From: Ramlibacter sp.
Lineage (GTDB): Bacteria > Pseudomonadota > Gammaproteobacteria > Burkholderiales > Burkholderiaceae
Assembly (NCBI GenBank): GCA_014376915.1
Contig: JACMQP010000158.1
Span: 1-9,522, forward strand
Direction of reading: 5' to 3'
DNA: 9,522 nt
The notes under the pieces are model-generated. The model made no database searches. It was given only the letters and a program-made list of their open reading frames with translations, and was not told the DNA's origin. Positions 1 to 7,383 of this stretch are shown here, in pieces; the stretch's first letter is position 1; the number at the start of each line of letters is the position of its first letter. The translations under genes were made by a program, and so were the position numbers.

Positions 1-465
1 TCGTCGCCGCAGGCGCCGCTGATGCCGCAACGGGTGGAGCAGCTGACATGGCTGGGCCTGCCGCCCGGGACGGTCGCGGCATTGCGGCCTTACGTCACTG
101 TGCTGCAGTCGGCGACCGCAACGCCGGTGAACATGAATACGGCAAAGGCGGAAGTGATCTACGCCAGCATCGATGGCATCAGCATGGCGGACGCGCAGCG
201 GATCGTCACGGAGCGCGACCGGGCGCCTCTGCCCACCCGGTCCGCTGCGGCGAAGCTGCTGGGCCGCGAGGAGTCGGCCCTCGATACCAACAAGGTCGGC
301 GTCTCTTCGAGCTTCTTCGAAAGTCGTGGCCGACTGCGGCTGGGACAGATCGTGGTGGAAGAACGCTCGGTCCTGCAGCGGGCCGGCCTCAAGGTGACGG
401 CCCTGCAGCGTGAACGCGGCGTCATCGAAGCCCCGCTCCCGGGCTCGACCCTGCCCGCCCGCTGA
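1..465 (+). CDS. gspK: Type II secretion system minor pseudopilin GspK (3' part only)
   Basis: The reading frame is open from base 1, so the N-terminal prepilin signal and most of the protein lie upstream; about 154 C-terminal residues are visible. GspK is the large minor pseudopilin that, in the known T2SS, sits at the tip of the periplasmic pseudopilus with GspI and GspJ. The stretch LTWLGLPPGTVAALRPYVTV followed by TPVNMNTAKAEVIYA matches the conserved GspK segment where the helical (SAM-like) domain gives way to a second region with an NxNTA motif. The tail, roughly from GRLRLGQIVVEERSVLQRAG, fits the C-terminal beta-strands of the pseudopilin fold. Its stop codon is followed by gspL after 37 nt. 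The gene order and the motif make the call secure; only the missing 5' part limits it. Confidence 0.93.
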   Translation, partial: SSPQAPLMPQRVEQLTWLGLPPGTVAALRPYVTVLQSATATPVNMNTAKAEVIYASIDGISMADAQRIVTERDRAPLPTRSAAAKLLGREESALDTNKVGVSSSFFESRGRLRLGQIVVEERSVLQRAGLKVTALQRERGVIEAPLPGSTLPAR

Positions 466-506
466 TGTTCATGCTCCTGCCTGCCTACAATCGCCGCAGC
501 CAATGA
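465..506 (+). CDS. 13-codon mini-ORF bridging gspK and gspL (possible coupling relay)
   Basis: ATG at 465 overlaps the gspK stop as TGATG. The frame reads MFMLLPAYNRRSQ and ends at TGA 504-506, which overlaps the gspL start codon as ATGA. The mini-ORF therefore fills the whole 37-nt gap and would hand ribosomes from gspK to gspL, whose start has no evident Shine-Dalgarno sequence. The overlaps are seen directly. Translation and function are inferred, and a chance origin is quite possible for an ORF this short. Confidence 0.35.
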   Translation: MFMLLPAYNRRSQ

Positions 507-1711
507 GCTCACTGATCTTCCTGCTTCCCCATGCGCCCGTCGGTTCCGCGACGGAGTTCCGCTACCTGGTGACCGCCGACGGACGCTCGGTGGGCGCGCA
601 CGCCAGCGCACCGGCCGCGCTGCTGCCGCGACCGTCCGGCGCCGGCGGCGAAGTGATCGCAATCGTCCCGGCGGCGGCGCTTTCGTGGCACCAGGTTGAA
701 CTGCCCAAGGGTGTCTCGGCCGCTTCGCCGCGTCTGCGCTCAGTGCTGGAAGGCCTGCTGGAAGACCGTTTGCTGGACGAACCGGAAACACTGCACTTCG
801 CGGTGCAACCGCAGGCAAAAGCCGGCGCACCGATCTGGGTGGCGGTGTGCGAGCGGCAATGGCTGAGCGACGCGGTCCACGCGCTGGAAGCCGTCGAGCG
901 GCCGATCTCCCGGATCGTCCCCGAATTCACACCGGAGGAGCCGCCGGCCCTCTACGCAATCGGCGAGCCGCAACAGGCGACGCTGGTGTTGACCGGCAGC
1001 GACGGCGTGCTCGCCCTGCCACTGGCGGCGCATGCCTTGTCGCTGCTGCCGCCGCTGCCCGCAGACGTCCGGAGGCTGGCCGAACCGGCTGTGGCCGCGC
1101 TGGCCGACCAGTTGCTGCAGCATCCCGTCGAACTGCAACAAGCCACCGAACGCTGGCTGCAGGCCGCCCAATCCGGGTGGGACCTTGCACAGGCCGAGTT
1201 CGCCAGCTCCAACCGGGCCCGCGCGGCCAAGCGGCTGGCGGCGCTCTGGGGCGACGTCCTGCGGGCACCGCAATGGCGGCCTGCCCGCTGGGGCGCCGCC
1301 TTGCTGGTGGCAGCCAACCTGCTGGGGCTGAATGCCTGGGCCTGGAAGGAACGGTCCGGCCTCGAGGCCAAGCGCGATGCTGTCCGGCGCGTGCTGGTCA
1401 CCACCTTCCCGCAGGTCAAAGTCGTTGTCGACGCTCCCCTGCAGATGGAAAAGGAAGTGGCCCTGCTGCGCCAAAGCGCGGGCGCCACCTCGGCACGCGA
1501 CCTCGAAGCGATGCTCGGCGCCCTGGCGACGGTCGCGCCGCCGCAGCAGCCGCTGACGGCGATCGAATACACCGGCGGCGAACTGCGGGCCAAGGGCCTG
1601 GCCGTCACGCCCCCTGAAGCGGCAACGCTGGCGGAAAGCCTGCGCAGCCGCGGCTACACGGCGGAACCGCGCGGCGGCGCTGTGGTGGTCACCGTACGGG
1701 AGGCGCCATGA
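503..1711 (+). CDS. gspL: Type II secretion system inner-membrane platform protein GspL
   Basis: This 402-aa protein belongs to the bitopic GspL family, which anchors the GspE ATPase to the inner membrane and pairs with GspM. Residues 1 to about 260 form the cytoplasmic region, starting MSSLIFLLP and containing an acidic surface segment near LLEDRLLDEPE. A single hydrophobic segment lies at about 262-282 (GAALLVAANLLGLNAWAW) and is followed by KER and a predicted helix. The periplasmic ferredoxin-like domain occupies about 300-402. The frame is open back to an ATG at 410, inside gspK, but those 31 extra residues are Pro/Arg/Cys-rich and unlike the family, so the start at 503 was chosen. No good ribosome binding site precedes 503, which suggests coupling to upstream translation. 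The stop overlaps gspM as ATGA. Confidence 0.92.
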   Translation: MSSLIFLLPHAPVGSATEFRYLVTADGRSVGAHASAPAALLPRPSGAGGEVIAIVPAAALSWHQVELPKGVSAASPRLRSVLEGLLEDRLLDEPETLHFAVQPQAKAGAPIWVAVCERQWLSDAVHALEAVERPISRIVPEFTPEEPPALYAIGEPQQATLVLTGSDGVLALPLAAHALSLLPPLPADVRRLAEPAVAALADQLLQHPVELQQATERWLQAAQSGWDLAQAEFASSNRARAAKRLAALWGDVLRAPQWRPARWGAALLVAANLLGLNAWAWKERSGLEAKRDAVRRVLVTTFPQVKVVVDAPLQMEKEVALLRQSAGATSARDLEAMLGALATVAPPQQPLTAIEYTGGELRAKGLAVTPPEAATLAESLRSRGYTAEPRGGAVVVTVREAP

Positions 1712-2187
1712 CCGCGGCCGACCTGAAGCTGCAATGGAGCCGGCTGGCGCCGCGCGAACGGCGCCTGGCTGCGTCCGCCGCCGGCCTGGTCGCCGTGGCG
1801 CTGCTATGGTGGCTCGCGCTGGCACCGGCTTTGGCGGTGTTGCGCGCGGCGCCGGCCCAGCATCGCGTTCTCGACGTTCAGCTGCAGCGAATGCTGGGCC
1901 TGCAAACCCAGGCGCTTGCCGTCCAGGCCCAGCCCCGCCAGTCGGCGGACGAGGCGTCCCGCTTGCTGGAAGCGACGGTGCGCCAGCAACTTGGCGTCAC
2001 GGCGCGCATGTCGATCGCCGGCGAGCGGGTGACCGTCACTCTGGCCGGGACGTCGCCGCAGGCGCTCGGACAGTGGCTCACGCAGGCCCGCAGCAACGCC
2101 CGTGTGCTGCCGGTGGAAGCCCGCCTGGTGCGCAACCCGGCCGGCCAATGGGATGGAACGGTCGTGCTGGCATTGCCGCCGCGTTGA
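1708..2187 (+). CDS. gspM: Type II secretion system protein GspM
   Basis: This 159-aa protein is a small bitopic inner-membrane protein that, in the T2SS, dimerises with GspL and stabilises it. A short cytoplasmic N-terminus with RLAPRERR precedes a hydrophobic segment at about residues 22-43 (containing AVALLWWLALAPALAVL). A predicted periplasmic helix rich in Gln follows, then a compact ferredoxin-like domain from about residue 85 (ATVRQQLGVTARMSIAGERV onward). Length, topology and position between gspL and gspN fit the family, whose sequence conservation is otherwise low. The start overlaps the gspL stop (ATGA), with GGGAGG 4 nt upstream at 1698-1703. Confidence 0.9.
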   Translation: MTAADLKLQWSRLAPRERRLAASAAGLVAVALLWWLALAPALAVLRAAPAQHRVLDVQLQRMLGLQTQALAVQAQPRQSADEASRLLEATVRQQLGVTARMSIAGERVTVTLAGTSPQALGQWLTQARSNARVLPVEARLVRNPAGQWDGTVVLALPPR

Positions 2188-2210
2188 GCGCCGTGTCCGT
2201 GGCCCGTCCG

Positions 2211-2993
2211 ATGCGCGAACCCTGGCCTGCGACGCCCTGGACCTGGGCCTGGGCCGGGCTGGCTCTCGGCGTCCTGCTCGCCCTGGTGCTGTTCGCGCCG
2301 GCCCGGTGGCTGGCTGCCGGCGTCGGCCGCGCCAGCGGCGGCCTGGTGCTGCTGGACGACGCCAGCGGCACCATCTGGAACGGCTCGGCCCGACTGCTGC
2401 TGGCCGGCGGCGCCGGCAGCAACGACGTCGCCGCCCTGCCCGGCCGCTTTGACTGGCGCCTGCGGCCGGCCTGGGGCGGGATCAACGCGGAGCTGAAGGC
2501 CGACTGCTGCATGGCACAGCCGCTGCCGCTGCGTGGCCGCCTGCGCTGGGGCGGCGGCGAGTTGCGCGTGGGCGACCAGCGCAGCCAGTGGCCAGCCTCG
2601 GTGCTGGCCGGTCTCGGCACGCCTTGGAACACCCTGCAGGTCGACGGCGACCTGCTGCTGGCGACACGGGGCCTTTCAGTAGAATGGGTCGAAGGGCGCC
2701 TGACCGTGGCCGGGCGCGCCGAATTGACGGCGTCGCACCTGTCGTCGCGCCTGTCCACCCTGAAGCCCATGGGCAGCTACCGCCTCACCCTCAATGGGGG
2801 TTCTTCATCGACACTGCAACTCGACACCCTGGAAGGCGCCCTGCTGCTGACGGGCAGCGGGCAGTGGGTCGGCTCCCGGCTGCGCTTTTCCGGTACCGCC
2901 AGCGCCGCCCCCGACCGGGAAGCGGCGCTGGCCAACCTGCTGAACATCATCGGACGACGCAGCGGCGCGCGCTCGATCATCACCATAGGCTGA
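2211..2993 (+). CDS. gspN: Type II secretion system accessory protein GspN
   Basis: This 260-aa protein has one N-terminal membrane segment (about residues 11-30, AGLALGVLLALVLFAP) and a long predicted periplasmic region. GspN is present in only part of the known T2SS operons and has an accessory, poorly defined role. Family hallmarks seen here are a GTIWNG motif at residues 53-58, a pair of cysteines in DCCM near residue 100, and the C-terminal run LANLLNIIGRR...SIITIG ending at residue 260. The frame extends far upstream as a shadow of gspM. ATG 2211 was chosen because the membrane segment follows directly, but GTG at 2193 or 2199 is possible and no start has a convincing Shine-Dalgarno sequence. 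The stop lies 1 nt before gspD. Confidence 0.88.
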   Translation: MREPWPATPWTWAWAGLALGVLLALVLFAPARWLAAGVGRASGGLVLLDDASGTIWNGSARLLLAGGAGSNDVAALPGRFDWRLRPAWGGINAELKADCCMAQPLPLRGRLRWGGGELRVGDQRSQWPASVLAGLGTPWNTLQVDGDLLLATRGLSVEWVEGRLTVAGRAELTASHLSSRLSTLKPMGSYRLTLNGGSSSTLQLDTLEGALLLTGSGQWVGSRLRFSGTASAAPDREAALANLLNIIGRRSGARSIITIG

Positions 2994-2994
2994 C

Positions 2995-5085
2995 ATGAAT
3001 TTTCGTCTTGCTGTCATTTCCGTCGCGATCGGCGTGCTGCTGGCCGGCACTGCAGCCCCGGTGCTGGCGCAGCGTTCGGCCGAACCGGTGACCCTGAACT
3101 TCGTCAACGCGGAGATCGATGCGGTGGCGCGCACCATGGCCGCCATCATGGGCCGCAACATCGTCGTCGATCCACGGGTCAAGGGCACCATCAACCTGTC
3201 CACGGAACGGCCGGTGGCACCGGCGGCGGCGTTCAACCAGTTCACCGCCACGCTCCGCCTGTCGGGCTTCACCGTCGTCGACGTCGGCGGACTGCTCAAG
3301 GTCGTGCCCGAGGCCGATGCCAAGCTGCAGGGCGGCTCGGTCGCAGTGAGCGCCCCTGCGGTGAGCGGCAGCCAGATCGTCACGCAGATCTTCCGCCTGA
3401 ACTACGAAACCGCTGCCAACCTGGTGCCGATCCTGCGGCCGCTGATCAGCCCCAACAACACGATCAACACCAACCCCGGCAACAACTCGCTGATCATCAC
3501 CGACTACGCCGACAACCTGCAGCGGCTCGGCCGCATTATCTCGACGCTCGACGTGTCGAACGCGACCGATGTCGAAATCATCCCGCTGCGCCACGCGCTG
3601 GCCTCGGACATTGCGCCGCTGGTGGCGCGGCTGATCGAATCGGGTTCGGCGCCGGTAGCCGCTGCGGGCCAGGGTCAGACCGACACGGGCTTCCGCACCA
3701 CCGTGATCGCCGAATCGCGCAGCAACACCGTGATCGTGCGCGCGCCCAACGCGGCCCGGCTGAACCTGGTGCGCTCGCTGGTCGAGAAGCTGGACCAGCC
3801 GACCACGCAGAGCCCCTCGGGCAACATCTACGTGGTCTACCTGAAGAACGCGGAAGCAGTCAAACTGGCCGTCACGCTGCGCGCGGCCCTGAGCGCCACG
3901 GGAACCGGGGGCGGCGGCGCCGGCGGCTCGCCGGTTCCGGCCACTCCTTCCACCACGGGCTTGTCCACGACCCCCGGTGGCAGCGGTGGCGCCTCGGCGC
4001 CGGTGCAGGGGTCTGCCCAGCCATCCACCGGCGGCCAGATCCAGGCCGACCCGGCGACCAACTCGCTGATCATCACGGCCGCCGAGCCGCAGTACCGACA
4101 GCTACGCGCCGTGATCGACAAGCTCGATGCGCGTCGCGCCCAGGTGTTCGTCGAAAGCCTGATCGCCGAGGTCAACGCCGACAAGGCCGCCGAATTCGGC
4201 ATCCAGTGGCAAGGACCGATCGGCAAGAGTGGCGACAAGAACATCGGCCTGCTGGGAACCAACTTCAGCATCGGTGGCACCAATATCTTCTCGTTGGCCG
4301 CGGCTGCGGCCGGAAAGGTGGCACCTTCGACCGGCCTGAACTTCGGAGTGGCGAGCAGGATCAACGGCGTCTACGTGCTGGGCTTCCTGGCCCGCTTCCT
4401 GGAGGCGAACGGCGAGGGAAACATCCTGTCCACCCCGAACCTGCTGACACTGGACAACGAGGAAGCCAAGATCGTGATCGGCCAGAACGTTCCGTTCGTC
4501 ACGGGCCAGTTCACCAACACCGGCTCCAGCAGCAGCGGCTCGGTAAACCCTTTTCAGACGATCGAGCGCAAAGACGTTGGCCTGACGCTGCGCGTCAAGC
4601 CCCAGATCAGCGAGAACGGCACGGTCAAGCTGCAGATCTTTCAGGAAGTCTCAAGCGTGCAGGCGTCTTCGATCAACTCCGCCACCGGCCTGATCACCAA
4701 CAAGCGCTCGATCGAATCGAACGTCCTGGTGGATGACGGAGCCATCGTGGTGCTCGGTGGCCTGCTTTCGGACGAGTACTCGGGTAACCAGGAAAAGATC
4801 CCCGTGGTCGGCGACGTACCGATCTTCGGCAACCTTTTCAAGAGCGAAACCCGCACCCGCAAGAAGACCAACCTGATGGTCTTCTTGCGGCCGGTCGTGG
4901 TGCGCGACGCACAGCAAAGCGATGAGCTTTCGATCGACCGTTATGACCTAATGCGGCTCAAGCAGGAGGCTGCGCAACCTCCCGAAAGCAAGGTGGTGCC
5001 GGTCAATTCGGGACCGGTTCTGCCGGCCTTGCGGATCGCGCCACGCGCCGCAGGCAATCCCGCACCGCCGCTCCTGGGCCAGTAG
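2995..5085 (+). CDS. gspD: Type II secretion system outer-membrane secretin GspD
   Basis: This 696-aa secretin forms the multimeric outer-membrane channel of the T2SS. A signal peptide covers residues 1-25 (hydrophobic core, cleavage after APVLA). N0 starts near 32 ([17 protein letters not shown]). N1 (about 127-188), N2 (about 190-270) and N3 (about 276-378) follow, each ending in a recognisable repeat ([46 protein letters not shown]). N3 is interrupted by a Gly/Ser/Thr/Pro-rich loop at about 301-345. The secretin barrel contains [15 protein letters not shown], the gate-region VPFVTG at 499-504, [11 protein letters not shown], and the terminal [10 protein letters not shown] and [14 protein letters not shown] (to about 638). 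The remaining C-terminal tail of about 58 residues could be the pilotin-binding S-domain region. The gene starts 1 nt after gspN, has no clear ribosome binding site, and ends 4 nt before gspE. Confidence 0.97.
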   Translation: MNFRLAVISVAIGVLLAGTAAPVLAQRSAEPVTLNFVNAEIDAVARTMAAIMGRNIVVDPRVKGTINLSTERPVAPAAAFNQFTATLRLSGFTVVDVGGLLKVVPEADAKLQGGSVAVSAPAVSGSQIVTQIFRLNYETAANLVPILRPLISPNNTINTNPGNNSLIITDYADNLQRLGRIISTLDVSNATDVEIIPLRHALASDIAPLVARLIESGSAPVAAAGQGQTDTGFRTTVIAESRSNTVIVRAPNAARLNLVRSLVEKLDQPTTQSPSGNIYVVYLKNAEAVKLAVTLRAALSATGTGGGGAGGSPVPATPSTTGLSTTPGGSGGASAPVQGSAQPSTGGQIQADPATNSLIITAAEPQYRQLRAVIDKLDARRAQVFVESLIAEVNADKAAEFGIQWQGPIGKSGDKNIGLLGTNFSIGGTNIFSLAAAAAGKVAPSTGLNFGVASRINGVYVLGFLARFLEANGEGNILSTPNLLTLDNEEAKIVIGQNVPFVTGQFTNTGSSSSGSVNPFQTIERKDVGLTLRVKPQISENGTVKLQIFQEVSSVQASSINSATGLITNKRSIESNVLVDDGAIVVLGGLLSDEYSGNQEKIPVVGDVPIFGNLFKSETRTRKKTNLMVFLRPVVVRDAQQSDELSIDRYDLMRLKQEAAQPPESKVVPVNSGPVLPALRIAPRAAGNPAPPLLGQ

Positions 5086-5089
5086 ACCG

Positions 5090-6478
5090 ATGCGCTATCC
5101 GCTGCCTTACGCTTTCGCGCGCGGAAACCAGTTGCTGCTGGAGGACGACGGCGAGCAGCTGGTGCTGTGGCACTCCGGCGCGCCGCAGCGCGGCGCCTGG
5201 AGCGAAGTCCTGCGCAAGCATCCGGTCGCGACTGTGCAGCACCTTGACCCGCAGGCGCTGGCCCAGCGCATCAGCGCCGCCTACGCGCAGGGCGAATCGA
5301 GCGCCGCCACGGTGGTCAGCGAGGTGCAGAACGACGCCGACCTGTCGCGCATGATGCAGGATCTGCCGGCGGTCGAGGATCTGCTGGAAACCAGTGACGA
5401 CGCGCCCATCATCCGGATGCTGAACGCGCTGCTGACGCAGGCCGCGCGCGACGGCGCGAGCGACATCCACATCGAGCCCTACGAGCGCCATTCGAGTGTC
5501 CGGTTCCGCGTCGACGGCACACTGCGCGAAGTGGTGCAACCGAATCGCGCTCTGCACGCGGCGCTGATTTCGCGGCTGAAGATCATGGCCGAACTGGACA
5601 TCGCAGAAAAGCGGCTGCCGCAGGACGGCCGCATCTCGCTGAGGATCGGCACCCGCGCGGTGGACGTCCGCGTGTCCACGCTGCCCAGCGCGCATGGCGA
5701 ACGCGCCGTGTTGCGGTTGCTGGACAAGAGCGGCAGCAAGCTGAGCCTCGAGTCGGTCGGCATGACCGGCGAGACGCTGCGCCGCTTCCTGGAGCTGATC
5801 GAGCAGCCGCACGGCATCATCCTAGTGACCGGCCCGACGGGCTCCGGCAAGACCACCACCCTCTATGCCGCGCTGAGCCGGATGGATGCGGCCAGCAGCA
5901 ACATCATGACGGTGGAAAACCCGATCGAGTACGAACTGCACGGCATCGGTCAGACCCAGGTCAATGCCAAGATCGACCTCGACTTCGCGATGGCGCTGCG
6001 GGCGATCCTGCGGCAGGACCCGGACGTGATCATGATCGGGGAGATCCGCGACCACGAGACCGCGCAGATCGCGATCCAGGCCTCACTGACGGGCCACCTG
6101 GTGCTGGCCACGCTACACACCAACGACGCGCCCAGCGCCGTCAACCGGCTCATCGACATGGGCGTCGAGCCGTTTCTCCTGAGTTCGTCGCTGCTCGGTG
6201 TGCTGGCCCAGCGGCTGGTGCGCAAACTGTGCGCCCATTGCAAGGGCGCAGGCTGCGGGCAGTGCAGCCAGACCGGCTACCAGGGCCGCACCGGCATTTT
6301 CGAACTGATGGTCGCCAACGACGAGATTCGCTCGCAGATCCACAACCGCGCTTCCGAAGCCGACATCCGGGCCGCGGCGCTCGGCGCGGGCATGACGCAG
6401 ATGCGCGAAGACGGCGAGCGCCTGGTGCGCGAAGGCCTCACCTCGCGCGAAGAACTGGTGCGCGTCACGCGCGAGTAG
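5090..6478 (+). CDS. gspE: Type II secretion system ATPase GspE
   Basis: This 462-aa cytoplasmic ATPase powers pseudopilus assembly and docks on GspL. A divergent N-terminal domain covers about residues 1-90. The Asp box [11 protein letters not shown] is at 122-131. Walker A GPTGSGKT is at 248-255 with lysine K254. Walker B is [10 protein letters not shown] at 312-321 with E318. The His box [14 protein letters not shown] spans 333-346 with H336 and H343. A four-cysteine zinc site follows (C381, C384, C389, C392), then [12 protein letters not shown]. All catalytic motifs of a secretion NTPase are intact. The cysteine pairs are only four residues apart, far closer than in well-known GspE proteins, which helps explain the modest length. 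The presence of Zn and the position after gspD favour GspE over a type IV pilus PilB. It is the last plus-strand T2SS gene here; no gspF follows. Confidence 0.96.
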   Translation: MRYPLPYAFARGNQLLLEDDGEQLVLWHSGAPQRGAWSEVLRKHPVATVQHLDPQALAQRISAAYAQGESSAATVVSEVQNDADLSRMMQDLPAVEDLLETSDDAPIIRMLNALLTQAARDGASDIHIEPYERHSSVRFRVDGTLREVVQPNRALHAALISRLKIMAELDIAEKRLPQDGRISLRIGTRAVDVRVSTLPSAHGERAVLRLLDKSGSKLSLESVGMTGETLRRFLELIEQPHGIILVTGPTGSGKTTTLYAALSRMDAASSNIMTVENPIEYELHGIGQTQVNAKIDLDFAMALRAILRQDPDVIMIGEIRDHETAQIAIQASLTGHLVLATLHTNDAPSAVNRLIDMGVEPFLLSSSLLGVLAQRLVRKLCAHCKGAGCGQCSQTGYQGRTGIFELMVANDEIRSQIHNRASEADIRAAALGAGMTQMREDGERLVREGLTSREELVRVTRE

Positions 6479-6479
6479 T

Positions 6480-6653
6480 TCAACCGCGCGGCGTCACCCG
6501 CTCGGGCGCGTGCGGCTGGCCCGGCAGCTTGATCGGTGGCGGCAGCGGCCTGTCACTTTCGGTCGGCGCTGGCGTTGGCGCGGGCGTGCCTGGCTGCTGC
6601 TGCGGCGTGTGCGGCGGCACCGGCTCCGGCATGTCTTCTTCATCGGGTTTCAT
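6480..6653 (-). CDS. Small proline-rich hypothetical protein (57 aa)
   Basis: This is a short acidic, proline-rich protein with no recognised domain. It starts MKPDEEDMPEPVPP, continues with a QQQ run and alternating Pro/Ala/Thr (PAPTPAPTE), and ends with KLPGQPHAPERVTPRG. The composition predicts a disordered protein without a membrane segment or signal peptide, so it is probably cytoplasmic. The start is supported by AGGAGAGAG just upstream on the minus strand (about 6658-6666); a longer frame to 6833 exists but its extra residues look non-coding and lack such a site. The stop codon lies 1 nt from the gspE stop, so the two genes converge tail to tail. A candidate promoter lies about 110-140 nt upstream. 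Function is unknown. Confidence 0.68.
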   Translation of the reverse strand: MKPDEEDMPEPVPPHTPQQQPGTPAPTPAPTESDRPLPPPIKLPGQPHAPERVTPRG

Positions 6654-6764
6654 CGGTCTCTCTCCTGGTGCCGCAGCATGGCACAGGCCCGCGTGTTTGC
6701 GGTTCGGCCGCGTGCCGCGTGCGTTCAAGCGGGCGTCGCGCTCAATGGCAGAGCGTCGCAACCA

Positions 6765-6794
6765 AATATCACAAAGTGATGCAAATGTTGTCAA
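6765..6794 (-). promoter_or_regulatory. Candidate sigma-70-like promoter for the proline-rich gene
   Basis: On the minus strand a perfect TTGACA (6789-6794) is followed after 18 nt by GATATT (6765-6770), which matches TATAAT at four of six positions. The stretch is locally AT-rich in an otherwise very GC-rich region. It would give a leader of about 100 nt before the start at 6653. Promoter activity is inferred from sequence only. Confidence 0.45.
6768..6780. promoter_or_regulatory. 13-bp palindrome overlapping the candidate -10 (possible operator)
   Basis: ATCAC-AAA-GTGAT is a perfect inverted repeat with a 3-nt centre. It overlaps the GATATT -10 and the spacer of the minus-strand candidate promoter, a typical place for a repressor to bind. 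No specific regulator is recognised from the sequence. Confidence 0.35.
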
Positions 6795-6800
6795 AACGTT

Positions 6801-6842
6801 CGTCAGGCCCTGTCCCACATTCAATGGGGTCAAGGCCTGACG
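6801..6842. repeat. Long imperfect hairpin, REP/MITE-like
   Basis: CGTCAGGCC (6801-6809) and GGCCTGACG (6834-6842) are perfect 9-bp inverted arms. Pairing continues inward through TG and CCC with two mismatches, leaving a small loop around CATTCAA. No T-tract follows on either side, so it is a poor intrinsic terminator. The TCAGG...TTGACCCC arms resemble REP-type palindromes mobilised by RAYT transposases; this is a resemblance from memory and is not proven. It sits in the divergent gap between 6653 and 6934. Confidence 0.5.
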
Positions 6843-6933
6843 CTGTCCAGGTTATTCGCCGTCTAACTTTCCATGTGCTGCCACGAATTTGGCGCGCTGT
6901 TTCGTCACTACCTTTTCATCCAGGAGTTCTTTC

Positions 6934-7311
6934 ATGTCTGCAACTACCAAAATCGTTGGCCTCGTCGCTGGCCTTTCCACTGTCGCCGCCATCGGTGTCG
7001 CAATCGCCCAGGGCGTTCCGCCCAATCCCTACATCGCCAATCCGGCGCTTGGTGCTGGCCAGCAAAGCACGCACATGACCTCGATGGGCGAGACTGGCGT
7101 GCCGGGCCTGACCGACACGGTGCGCACTGCGACGATCGTCCGCCAGGAGGAAGTTGCCGTTGCACCGGCCCCAATGGTTGCGCCCGCGCCCGCGCCGGCC
7201 CCGATGGCCGCCGCGCAAGTCGAACCCATTCCCGCTGCCACGATGGGCGCTGCCCCGCAGGCGGAACCCGCTCCCGCTCCGATGCGCATCGCCCGCAACG
7301 ATCGCAACTAA
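6934..7311 (+). CDS. Exported Ala/Pro-rich hypothetical protein (125 aa)
   Basis: This is a small secreted or periplasmic protein of unknown function. Residues 1-26 look like a signal peptide: a lysine at position 6, a hydrophobic core IVGLVAGLSTVAAIGVA, and likely cleavage after AIA before QGVPPNPY. The mature part has a short Gly/Ser/Met-rich segment (QQSTHMTSMGETGVPG) and then a low-complexity Ala/Pro/Val/Met-rich tail (VAPAPAPAPM and similar), ending basic in RIARNDRN. No enzyme or binding motif is visible. The start at 6934 has AGGAG at 6922-6926 with 7-nt spacing; the frame is open to an ATG at 6889, but that would spoil the signal peptide. Its promoter is not obvious in the 280 nt upstream. 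Location outside the cytoplasm is inferred. Confidence 0.75.
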   Translation: MSATTKIVGLVAGLSTVAAIGVAIAQGVPPNPYIANPALGAGQQSTHMTSMGETGVPGLTDTVRTATIVRQEEVAVAPAPMVAPAPAPAPMAAAQVEPIPAATMGAAPQAEPAPAPMRIARNDRN

Positions 7312-7346
7312 GGGAGTCGCCGGCCGACCGGCCCGCATGCTCGTCG

Positions 7347-7376
7347 ACAGCCCGCTGGTGCAGACCCTCGGGCTGT
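7347..7376. terminator. Possible bidirectional hairpin between convergent genes
   Basis: ACAGCCCG (7347-7354) and CGGGCTGT (7369-7376) form a perfect 8-bp GC-rich stem with a 14-nt loop. It lies in the 72-nt gap between two convergent stop codons, where a shared terminator is expected. Neither side carries a clear T-tract and the loop is long, so this is tentative. Confidence 0.35.
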
Positions 7377-7383
7377 TCGCCGT

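Noticed and set aside
486..491. TACAAT, a near-perfect -10-like hexamer just before gspL
   Set aside because: No convincing -35 element at the right distance, and a start so close to the ATG would give an almost leaderless transcript; a chance match in the coupling region is simpler.
410..502. Upstream in-frame ATG giving GspL 31 extra residues
   Set aside because: The extension lies inside gspK, is Pro/Arg/Cys-rich and lacks a ribosome binding site; the family-like N-terminus begins at 503.
740..1825. 361-codon minus-strand ORF opposite gspL/gspM
   Set aside because: Arg/Gln-rich composition typical of a shadow frame of a GC-rich gene; gspL and gspM on the plus strand are clear.
2078..2770. 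230-codon minus-strand ORF opposite gspN
   Set aside because: Low-quality Ser/Arg/Pro-rich translation with no motif; it mirrors the gspM-gspN coding strand.
5003..5812. 269-codon minus-strand ORF opposite gspE
   Set aside because: It is antisense to a strongly conserved ATPase and its translation is Gln/His/Arg-rich without domains.
6680..6705. Possible sigma-54 promoter (TGGCAC ... TTTGC)
   Set aside because: The spacing between the GG and GC elements is several bases too long for a -24/-12 promoter.
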